A DNA stretch of 11,167 nt from an uncultured Flavobacteriales bacterium (GTDB lineage Bacteria > Bacteroidota > Bacteroidia > Flavobacteriales > UBA7430), in contig CAJWJW010000028.1 of assembly GCA_913041775.1 (NCBI GenBank), positions 1-11,167 of the forward strand, given 5' to 3'. Both the position numbers and the translations under genes were made by a program. Below, one piece after another: positions 1 to 6,384 of the stretch (positions are counted from its first letter, which is position 1; each line of letters opens with the position of its first letter). The notes under the pieces are model-generated. The model saw nothing but the letters and a program-made list of their open reading frames with translations, did no database searches and had not been told where the DNA came from.

Positions 1-208
1 AAGGAACGACACCCGTAGCAGCAGCACGAAAATTTGCAATGGATGATATTCCTTTAGCAGGCTCATCAATGGGATGCTCCAAGACTTTAGTCCCAGGTTG
101 AAACGTATGCTCAGCTACCATGTTTGCTGCGCCATTCAACTTGGACGAGGTTGATGAGAATGTGCGACGACTCGCTCGGAGGAGTGATATGGTTTGCCGA
201 GACACCAT
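1..208 (-). CDS. Partial open frame, N-terminus resembling a eukaryotic mitochondrial presequence (unidentified)
   Basis: An ATG at 208-206 opens a frame of 69 codons that runs off the left edge with no stop. The protein begins MVSRQTISLLRASRRTF, followed by SSTSSKLNGAANMVAEHTF. The first 23 residues contain no acidic residue, five Arg and many Ser/Thr. RRTFSSTS resembles an arginine-directed mitochondrial processing peptidase site. Codons such as CGG, CGC, CTC, TCG and TCC make this piece more GC-rich than the AT-rich genes to the right. I do not recognise the mature part (HTFQPGTKVLEHP, then DEPAKGISSIANFRAAATG), so no function is assigned. The reading as a eukaryotic nuclear gene for a mitochondrial protein is inference from composition alone. 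A chance open frame in a short foreign fragment is the main alternative. It lies head to head with the PD40 fragment and probably does not belong to the same genome as the rest. Confidence 0.35.
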   Translation of the reverse strand, partial: MVSRQTISLLRASRRTFSSTSSKLNGAANMVAEHTFQPGTKVLEHPIDEPAKGISSIANFRAAATGVVP

Positions 209-673
209 TATTTCTCAGTTTGTGTTGAATGCTTCAAAAATGACAATGGAAACAATGCTGTAATAGGTGTTTCCAACGATGGCAATACACTTTACCTCTT
301 CAATTCTGTTCAGACAAGAAGAAAACTGGCGAAAGGAATTGCAGTAACCAAAAGAGATGAAGAAGGAAATTGGAGCGACTTAGAAAAGATAGATGTTCCT
401 GGTTTTAAAATAGGTCTGGGACTCTATTCCATATATATGACTCCCAATGAGAAAATACTGCTAATAGGAATGGCTCCATCAGACACCTCATACCAAAGTG
501 ACTTATTTGTGAGCTTAAAAGACGCTGAAGGAAACTGGAGCGAACTAAAGGATTTAGGTTCAATAATATTTAGCGAACTCAAAGAATTGAGACTCGCTAA
601 ATTTCTCATTTTAGTTTCCGAGTACGTTTTATTAAAATCTGTTCTTGCAGAAATTGTTTTAGGCAAAAGGTAG
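194..673 (+). CDS. Fragment of a PD40/WD40-like beta-propeller protein, truncated at both ends
   Basis: The frame is open from 188, with TTG at 194 only a nominal start, to a stop at 671-673. Family-like sequence covers about 240-592. It includes NNAVIGVSNDGNTLYLFN, a typical propeller-blade 'SxDGxTLYL' strand, and KGIAVTKRDEEGNWSDLEKI. It then gives GLYSIYMTPNEKILLIGM and SDLFVSLKDAEGNWSELKDL. The EGNWS motif recurs 55 residues apart (about residues 57 and 112), as expected for successive blades. Such PD40 repeats occur in Bacteroidota periplasmic or outer-membrane proteins, often ahead of an OmpA-type peptidoglycan-binding domain. After ELKELR the expected next blade is missing, and residues from about 134 onward are only the antisense reading of sprA. 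The N-terminus (signal peptide, earlier blades) is also absent, with an in-frame TGA at 185-187. It is a gene piece, not a functional gene. The exact family is uncertain. Confidence 0.6.
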   Translation: MPRHHYFSVCVECFKNDNGNNAVIGVSNDGNTLYLFNSVQTRRKLAKGIAVTKRDEEGNWSDLEKIDVPGFKIGLGLYSIYMTPNEKILLIGMAPSDTSYQSDLFVSLKDAEGNWSELKDLGSIIFSELKELRLAKFLILVSEYVLLKSVLAEIVLGKR

Positions 674-3600
674 AAGTTGAAATCTTTTACCAACCTTAAA
701 TACTTCGATCTTTTTAAGAATTTTATTTTTGAAAAGGGCTTGTAATTTTTTGGGCTATTGTTGAAATTATACCCAAAGCCACCACTATGCTCTTGCATAG
801 TACTAAACTCGGTGTTTATATTTCTGTTAAACACCTCATTAAAGGAATAGCTCAAACTGAGATTCTCAATATCGTAGAGTTTATTTTTAGAACCTGCTTT
901 AGAACCCCGCCCACCTTTAGAACTTGATTTATTCTTAACCGATTGTTTCTTTCCTCCGCCTCTTTCTTTACGCACATTCGTTAAGTTGAAGGATCTACGC
1001 ATTGTGTAATTCTCTACTATACTACGCAGGGTATCTTTAGCACCTTGAGTTTGTTCTGCTGCAATAGAGGCCTCTAACTCAACATCGGGATCGAGTGGAT
1101 TAAACTGCGGTTTTAATACCGTTTCTGAAACACCTATATAAAGCGGTATTTTAATATTTGCATCTTCGGAGAAGAGCTTACCCAGTTCTATATTAGAAGT
1201 GAAGTTATATTGTCTTGTCTCTTCTTTATTTCTTTCGGAAACACTTTGCTCTAAACTACCAAAACCTACAGAGCTCACATTACCACCTAAGCTAATACTT
1301 CCAATATCGGCAAGTCTAGTTTTCATTTGAGCTTTAGCTGCCCAACCTCCATTTTCATCAAAGTCAGTTAAACGAAGTTCGTTAATCCATATTTCTGCAC
1401 ATTTTTCTTCTCCGTCATCATCTGGATTAAATCCTAAATCATCTTCTTGAGGATTACGAACACCCAGCATAATGGTACGAACATTTCCTAAATTTGGATT
1501 TCCGATAATGGTAATTCTACGCGTACCATCTAGATAATGGTAAGGTGTAGTAAAATTAGCGGTACCCTCTCTAATTTCTATATTACGCGCAGCTTTAGCC
1601 TCTTTTAATTTATTAAAGTTTATTTCAAACTGGTTATTCGTAGGCCACACATCCGTTCTAGCAGAAGCGCCCCATTCGGTAACATCTAAGGGTACTTCAT
1701 ACTCGTAATAATTAGAACTATAATCGGTACCTACACGAATAAACATACTTAAGTCCTTATCATTTAAAGGCTTGTTAGGATCCTTTTCTTCAGCATGAAC
1801 AAAGAATTGTATCGTATTATACGAACGCATATCCATCGTTACATTCTTAAATGCTCCTAAGGCATCTCCATTCGCTAGATCACAGATTTTAAAACTCATC
1901 GACTGCTCGTTGAGCTCCTGTGTGGTTGTGGACCCCAAAACTCGATCTCTATTTATTCCAGGAGGTAATACATAGTTTATAGGATCTCTACGACCATTTT
2001 CTTCTAGGTTTACCACAGAGATATCGAAGGTTGTATTATCCGACTCAATGGCATCTGGGCGAGCCAAGCTATTTAAATATTTACGCCATTCTCCACGCAC
2101 CATGTCTAACGTAGCAAAACGCAAAACAGTAGGATTGGCAAAACCGCGCATAAACATTCGCATAAAACGAATAGATTTAAAATCGGGGATGGTACCAATT
2201 TTATTTTCATAATCTCTAATAGGCACTTTAAATTGTATCCACCTTGTATCGTTATTAGGCCCAGCATTTTCTATAATTGAAGTAATGAAATTAGATCCTA
2301 CATTTTGCAAAGAATCTGGATCCATACTTATACGATACTGGTAATACGACTCTGATTCGCTCAAAGTATAATCGCTGTTTATATCTTCTACGTTAGGCAA
2401 TTGTGTGTACGAAGACTGCGATTCATTGTCCATTGGCGAATTCCCATCAAGCCCATTGTATTTTTTATACCTATCGAGAATAGGTTTTTCTTGAGAATCG
2501 TAATCAGTTCCATAAAAATAATGGTAATTATCTGCCGAAGGATCTTTATTTGCTTTGACAAAAGCAGTAGAACTTTCGCCATGAGTTTCTATTATTCTAT
2601 CTAAATAAGAACTTGTTTCATAAGTATTGAATGGAATAAAACTTCGCTCCATCTCATCATCCAAACCATCGATACCAACATCTTGATTAGCTCTTGCATT
2701 TACTCCACTATTAAATGCAGTAACTAAAGCTTGTACCGAAGGTACCCTTCCCCATGCAGTTGTATCGACATTATCGTCTCCACCGTCAATAGGTAATCCG
2801 TTTTCATAACTCTTTCGAGAATCTTTTAAAATATCTTCAGATATATTACCTAAGTTGATATAAAAATCTCCTCCAGCATCTAAAGGATTCTCTATAAAAG
2901 GATCCATCAACCAGAATTCTAAAAACTCAATATTGGCAGTTTCAAAATCATTATTATCAATTTCTCTAACAACCCCAGCCCATCGAGACTCAGGATTTAA
3001 CAATGCACCATCTTCATCAATACCATTTGAATAATCACCACCAGCAACATCGTAATTATACGGACCTCTTTCTTCTGGATAGTAAGCTAAATCGAAAGTT
3101 CGCAAACGCAAAGGCTGCCCATTTGGAATATCTTTATCTGGGAAAATTTCATTTATTGAAATTTCACGTACATAAGGAGCATCACGGTCTTCATCGGTTA
3201 AATGACTGGGTGCATAAACTGTTTCTCTTTGAAAGTCAGGATTTATAAAATACCACGATAATAGAGCTCGATTATACCCATATCTAATATCATTGGTAAG
3301 TAAAGCTTCAGGGAATAAAGTAGGGTCTTGAGGAGTACTCGCTAAATTCCAAGAGTTAGAATTTCTCAAATCTATAGGCGACTGGCTATTTTCAAAATCA
3401 TCAATATAGGCAGTACCACCTTCATCTACATTTAGAGTTTTTGAATGCCCTGGGATAAATTGAGCAAATTCTCCAGAAATACTAAAGTTTGACTTTTCCT
3501 TCGTTTCTATTAAAGGCAATTTATCTAGTAAAGTAGTAAGAAACTGTGTCTCTGTTTTATAAGAACCATTAAGTCCCCATATTGTATTCGATATAGGCTC

Positions 3601-5802
3601 ATCGCCCATATTAATTTTTGTTGTTTGAGAAGATTCGGATAAATTTAAAACCGTTGCACTCAACAATAAATCATCGTTAAATTTGTAATCAGCGTGCAAA
3701 CCTAAGTAGCGCTTAGTCGTATTCGAATACCCCGAATTACTTTCTAGGTTAACATTAACTTGTTGGCCTGAGCTCAAGATCCCTTCATCTATAATCTTTA
3801 CCCTTCCTAAGTTATAGTCTACGGTATAATGAATGTTTTCTTCAAGTGCTACCCCACCCATAGTTACACTTACTGAGCCCTCGGGAATGTACATTGCATT
3901 TAAAGGGATATCGGCACCTGAAGATGATTTATACTGCCCTTTGAGTAAAAACTTATTTAACTCTGCCAGCTGAGAAGCAGCTGTTTTTGTAGAATCGTAA
4001 AGTGCATCAAAAATATAAGTATCCGTTATTTCTTCAGAGATACCGGCTTCCTGAAACTTAGATCTTAAATAGGATCCAAAAGGTTCTATAGAGGGTAAGT
4101 AAACTCTACCGTTAGATTTTTTAATGGTTAAATCGGAGATGAAATCGAAAACACCATTTGCTCCAGGATCGTTATTTTGATTGAGATTATCTAAATTTAA
4201 TGTTTGGATAATAAGTTCACTACTCAATCCTTCTTCTGGAATATAAGGTAGCGGTGTACCCGACTTATCATCTTGATACATTATTTGCAATTCAAAATCT
4301 TCTTCATTAACCTGATAAGCGCCAAGTGCATAAACATTCTTCATCATCAAACGCCACATTGGCAAACTCACGTCTAAAGTAGTAGATCGGAGTAATTTCA
4401 AAATCAACACATCTGGAGATGCTACATCTGTAGACAGCTCACCAACTTGATAAGGCGTGCCGCTTACAGTGTACTGAAAAGAAACCCCTAAAACCTCATC
4501 CGAATTAAGGGACTGATTAAGGGAGATGAACCCTAATTGTGAGTTGTAATGATATTCTGAACTAGATAATTTTTTAGCGTTTTCTATTTTTTCGTAATCT
4601 ACAGACTGCACAAAACCTGAACCATTTAATAAAGAAGTAATCTGGCTTACCTCACGAATAGAAGCGTTTTGGCTTACTAAATCGGTTGGGAATAAATTAT
4701 TATTTCTATTGTCTGGGTTAGGTACATTTAAAGGTTCGGAACTGGTTCCTAAAGATAGGTCATGTACCTGATTAAGATTTTCACCTAAATCTTGAAAAGC
4801 TAAGATATTACGAACATTGGAAGTGTTTCCAGTTTTATTTGTTACCCAAACTTCCAAATTAGTAATACTTATATTCGAACTAATTAAGGGCATATTGGCC
4901 AATGCAAAATCGTAGGACTCGTAAAAATACTGAGCTAAAAAGTAATGCTTGTTTGCTTCGTAATCATCTGCAAAAATTTCAAAATTCGTAGTTTGTGCAC
5001 CACCTTCAACTTTTATGGTACTAGTTTCCGATTTCTGTTCTGAGAAAACAGTAGTAAAAGTGGCCTTTCCAAATTGGAATTGTGCTTTAATACCGAACAA
5101 GCTTTGGGTTCCAGAAATTAATGAACCACTAAGGGGTAAGCTTACATTTCCTAATTCAATTTTCTTTATAATCTCATCTTCTGTCCCTGTGTACTCAAGC
5201 TTCATTTGATTTTCAAAATCAAACTGACTTTTAGTGTCATAGTTAGTACGTAATGATAATTTGGTTCCAATTTTACCTATTACATTCATCTGAATGCTTT
5301 GGTCGAAATTAAAATTAGACTGGTTACGTTGATTTTCGGTAAGAGAAGGGTTTTTAGTCTTGTTTACAATACCAGAAAAAGTTAATTCTGCAGAACCTTG
5401 AGGTCTTATATCGACTGTGTTACCACCAAATACTCGACTAAAGGATTCGCCACCAATTTGGATTTTTGGCTTGGTACCTGCTATACCTTGGTTTAATAAA
5501 TTAGACTGTACTTTTTGACGCCAAAAACCTTGGATTTGATTATTAAACAACCATTTCTTATAAGTAGATTCACTCATAAAACTAGGCCTCGACGCTTGAA
5601 AGCTACCTATTGAATTACTAAATGTAAAATCATGGTTTTCTAAACTGTACTGAATACTTTCGGTGAAGTTTCCAGGATTATCAAAAAGCATTTGTGGATA
5701 GGGCAAAGCCAGGCTATCATCCTGCGCCTTAACAAGTGAGCTGTTAAGGGAACAAATAATAATAGTTAAAATTAATTTTATAGTAGCCTGATTACACTTC
5801 AC
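424..5802 (-). CDS. sprA: SprA, type IX secretion outer-membrane translocon; C-terminus lost and replaced by a foreign tail
   Basis: SprA forms the very large outer-membrane beta-barrel channel of the type IX secretion system, which exports adhesins and enzymes and is needed for gliding in Flavobacteriia. Residues 1-26 are a Sec signal peptide: a basic start, the hydrophobic core LILTIIIC, and cleavage at VKA/QDD. Characteristic SprA blocks follow, including GGTAYIDDFENSQSPIDLR (from residue 795) and AEIWINELRLTDFDENGGWA (around 1470-1488). A Lys/Ser/Gly-rich linker occupies 1612-1641, then GYNFNNSPKNYKPFSKIKF and YSETKMRN. Similarity stops near N1734. Residues 1735-1792 are only the reverse reading of the PD40 fragment. 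Family members are about 2,300-2,400 residues, so roughly 600 C-terminal residues of barrel are missing, and this product should not be functional as written. The start is GTG at 5802. A TAA lies directly upstream and no ATG or TTG follows within the signal peptide. Translation is probably coupled to ruvA. Confidence 0.93.
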   Translation of the reverse strand: MKCNQATIKLILTIIICSLNSSLVKAQDDSLALPYPQMLFDNPGNFTESIQYSLENHDFTFSNSIGSFQASRPSFMSESTYKKWLFNNQIQGFWRQKVQSNLLNQGIAGTKPKIQIGGESFSRVFGGNTVDIRPQGSAELTFSGIVNKTKNPSLTENQRNQSNFNFDQSIQMNVIGKIGTKLSLRTNYDTKSQFDFENQMKLEYTGTEDEIIKKIELGNVSLPLSGSLISGTQSLFGIKAQFQFGKATFTTVFSEQKSETSTIKVEGGAQTTNFEIFADDYEANKHYFLAQYFYESYDFALANMPLISSNISITNLEVWVTNKTGNTSNVRNILAFQDLGENLNQVHDLSLGTSSEPLNVPNPDNRNNNLFPTDLVSQNASIREVSQITSLLNGSGFVQSVDYEKIENAKKLSSSEYHYNSQLGFISLNQSLNSDEVLGVSFQYTVSGTPYQVGELSTDVASPDVLILKLLRSTTLDVSLPMWRLMMKNVYALGAYQVNEEDFELQIMYQDDKSGTPLPYIPEEGLSSELIIQTLNLDNLNQNNDPGANGVFDFISDLTIKKSNGRVYLPSIEPFGSYLRSKFQEAGISEEITDTYIFDALYDSTKTAASQLAELNKFLLKGQYKSSSGADIPLNAMYIPEGSVSVTMGGVALEENIHYTVDYNLGRVKIIDEGILSSGQQVNVNLESNSGYSNTTKRYLGLHADYKFNDDLLLSATVLNLSESSQTTKINMGDEPISNTIWGLNGSYKTETQFLTTLLDKLPLIETKEKSNFSISGEFAQFIPGHSKTLNVDEGGTAYIDDFENSQSPIDLRNSNSWNLASTPQDPTLFPEALLTNDIRYGYNRALLSWYFINPDFQRETVYAPSHLTDEDRDAPYVREISINEIFPDKDIPNGQPLRLRTFDLAYYPEERGPYNYDVAGGDYSNGIDEDGALLNPESRWAGVVREIDNNDFETANIEFLEFWLMDPFIENPLDAGGDFYINLGNISEDILKDSRKSYENGLPIDGGDDNVDTTAWGRVPSVQALVTAFNSGVNARANQDVGIDGLDDEMERSFIPFNTYETSSYLDRIIETHGESSTAFVKANKDPSADNYHYFYGTDYDSQEKPILDRYKKYNGLDGNSPMDNESQSSYTQLPNVEDINSDYTLSESESYYQYRISMDPDSLQNVGSNFITSIIENAGPNNDTRWIQFKVPIRDYENKIGTIPDFKSIRFMRMFMRGFANPTVLRFATLDMVRGEWRKYLNSLARPDAIESDNTTFDISVVNLEENGRRDPINYVLPPGINRDRVLGSTTTQELNEQSMSFKICDLANGDALGAFKNVTMDMRSYNTIQFFVHAEEKDPNKPLNDKDLSMFIRVGTDYSSNYYEYEVPLDVTEWGASARTDVWPTNNQFEINFNKLKEAKAARNIEIREGTANFTTPYHYLDGTRRITIIGNPNLGNVRTIMLGVRNPQEDDLGFNPDDDGEEKCAEIWINELRLTDFDENGGWAAKAQMKTRLADIGSISLGGNVSSVGFGSLEQSVSERNKEETRQYNFTSNIELGKLFSEDANIKIPLYIGVSETVLKPQFNPLDPDVELEASIAAEQTQGAKDTLRSIVENYTMRRSFNLTNVRKERGGGKKQSVKNKSSSKGGRGSKAGSKNKLYDIENLSLSYSFNEVFNRNINTEFSTMQEHSGGFGYNFNNSPKNYKPFSKIKFLKRSKYLRLVKDFNFYLLPKTISARTDFNKTYSETKMRNLASLNSLSSLNIIEPKSFSSLQFPSASFKLTNKSLWYEVSDGAIPISSIFSLGVIYME
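568..602. repeat. 35-base imperfect palindrome at the PD40/sprA junction
   Basis: The arms ATTTAGCGA (568-576) and TCGCTAAAT (594-602) pair perfectly over 9 bp. After a 1/2-base asymmetric bulge, CTCAA (578-582) pairs with TTGAG (587-591) around the four-base loop AGAA. PD40-like coding runs up to about 592 and SprA-like coding starts at about 601, so the hairpin spans the breakpoint. There is no uninterrupted T tract on either side, so it is a poor candidate for an intrinsic terminator. It is either the microhomology through which two unrelated pieces were joined in inverted orientation, or a hairpin belonging to one parent. Confidence 0.7.
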
Positions 5803-5805
5803 TTA
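5800..5805 (-). promoter_or_regulatory. ruvA stop / sprA GTG start with zero spacing
   Basis: On the minus strand the sequence reads TAAGTG: the ruvA TAA is followed directly by the sprA GTG. No strong Shine-Dalgarno sequence precedes it, so sprA initiation probably relies on ribosomes finishing ruvA. GTG is the only standard start that preserves the signal peptide. Confidence 0.6.
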
Positions 5806-6384
5806 CAACTGCTTTAATGCTTTTTTTACAAGTTCTTCCACTTCCATATGAGGCTCATTCTCTACTAATTTATCAATCAATTTATGTACAGCTTTCATAG
5901 GGAAACCTAAAACTTCTAGAGCAGATAACGCTTCCTCTCTGTTTCTATTGCCAGACTTAAGACTAATCTCTATATCGTCGAAGGCTTTGAGCATTTTATC
6001 TTTAAGATCTAAGATTATACGTTGGGCTGTTTTTATACCAATTCCTTTAACAGATTTTATAAGTGCGACATCTTCATTTACAATAGCGTCTCTTATTTCT
6101 ACAGACTCCATAGAAGACAATATTACCCGAGCAGTTGAAGCACCTACACCAGATACAGAAATGAGCATTCTAAAAATCTTGCGTTCTAAAGCATCAAAAA
6201 AACCATAAAGAGTATGAGAGTCTTCCTTTACAGCAAGGTGTGTAAATAGTTTACACGACTCCGAATCTCCAAGCTTTGAGTATGTATTAAGCGTTATATT
6301 TAACAAATATCCCACTCCATTACACTCTATAACTGCATAAGCAGGATTCAGTTCTATTAATTTTCCGTTTATATGAGTTATCAT
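5803..6384 (-). CDS. ruvA: Holliday junction branch migration protein RuvA
   Basis: RuvA binds four-way DNA junctions as a tetramer and loads the RuvB helicase, so that RuvABC can migrate and resolve recombination intermediates. At 193 residues it has the family length. Residues 1-62 form the OB-fold domain (MITHINGKLIELNP, CNGVGYLLNI, VKEDSHTLYGF). Two helix-hairpin-helix motifs follow, SGVGAST at 78-84 and KGIGIKTAQRIILDLKDK from 113. The C-terminal RuvB-contacting domain is about 148-193 (EEALSALEVLGF to VKKALKQL), after a short polar linker. The ATG at 6384 overlaps the maeB stop as ATGA and has AAAGG directly upstream, which fixes the start and implies translational coupling. No ruvB or ruvC is in the window. 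The gene is intact and unremarkable. Confidence 0.97.
   Translation of the reverse strand: MITHINGKLIELNPAYAVIECNGVGYLLNITLNTYSKLGDSESCKLFTHLAVKEDSHTLYGFFDALERKIFRMLISVSGVGASTARVILSSMESVEIRDAIVNEDVALIKSVKGIGIKTAQRIILDLKDKMLKAFDDIEISLKSGNRNREEALSALEVLGFPMKAVHKLIDKLVENEPHMEVEELVKKALKQL
6381..6384 (-). promoter_or_regulatory. ATGA overlap coupling maeB and ruvA
   Basis: The ruvA ATG and the maeB TGA share the four bases ATGA on the minus strand, with an AAAGG purine run just before. This is a classic arrangement for termination-reinitiation and shows that the two genes share a transcript. Confidence 0.75.

Noticed and set aside
169..598. Shared octamer GACTCGCT at 169-176 and 591-598 as a recombination repeat
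   Set aside because: Eight bases without flanking similarity is expected by chance, and the copy at 591 is explained by the hairpin.
568..602. Integron attC-like or transposon-end reading of the palindrome
   Set aside because: There are no GTTRRRY-type core sites, transposase, integrase or target duplication nearby.
2388..2604. Two overlapping 64-67 codon open frames on both strands
   Set aside because: Both are alternate-frame shadows inside the sprA coding sequence, with no recognisable motif.
3003..3248. His-rich 81-codon plus-strand open frame
   Set aside because: It is fully antisense to sprA. The His residues arise from Asp/Asn/Gly-rich codons on the other strand, and there is no supporting start signal.
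5015..5209. 64-codon plus-strand open frame
   Set aside because: It is antisense to sprA and only reflects its codon pattern.
5948..6208. 86-codon plus-strand open frame
   Set aside because: It is antisense to the helix-hairpin-helix region of ruvA, with no independent evidence.
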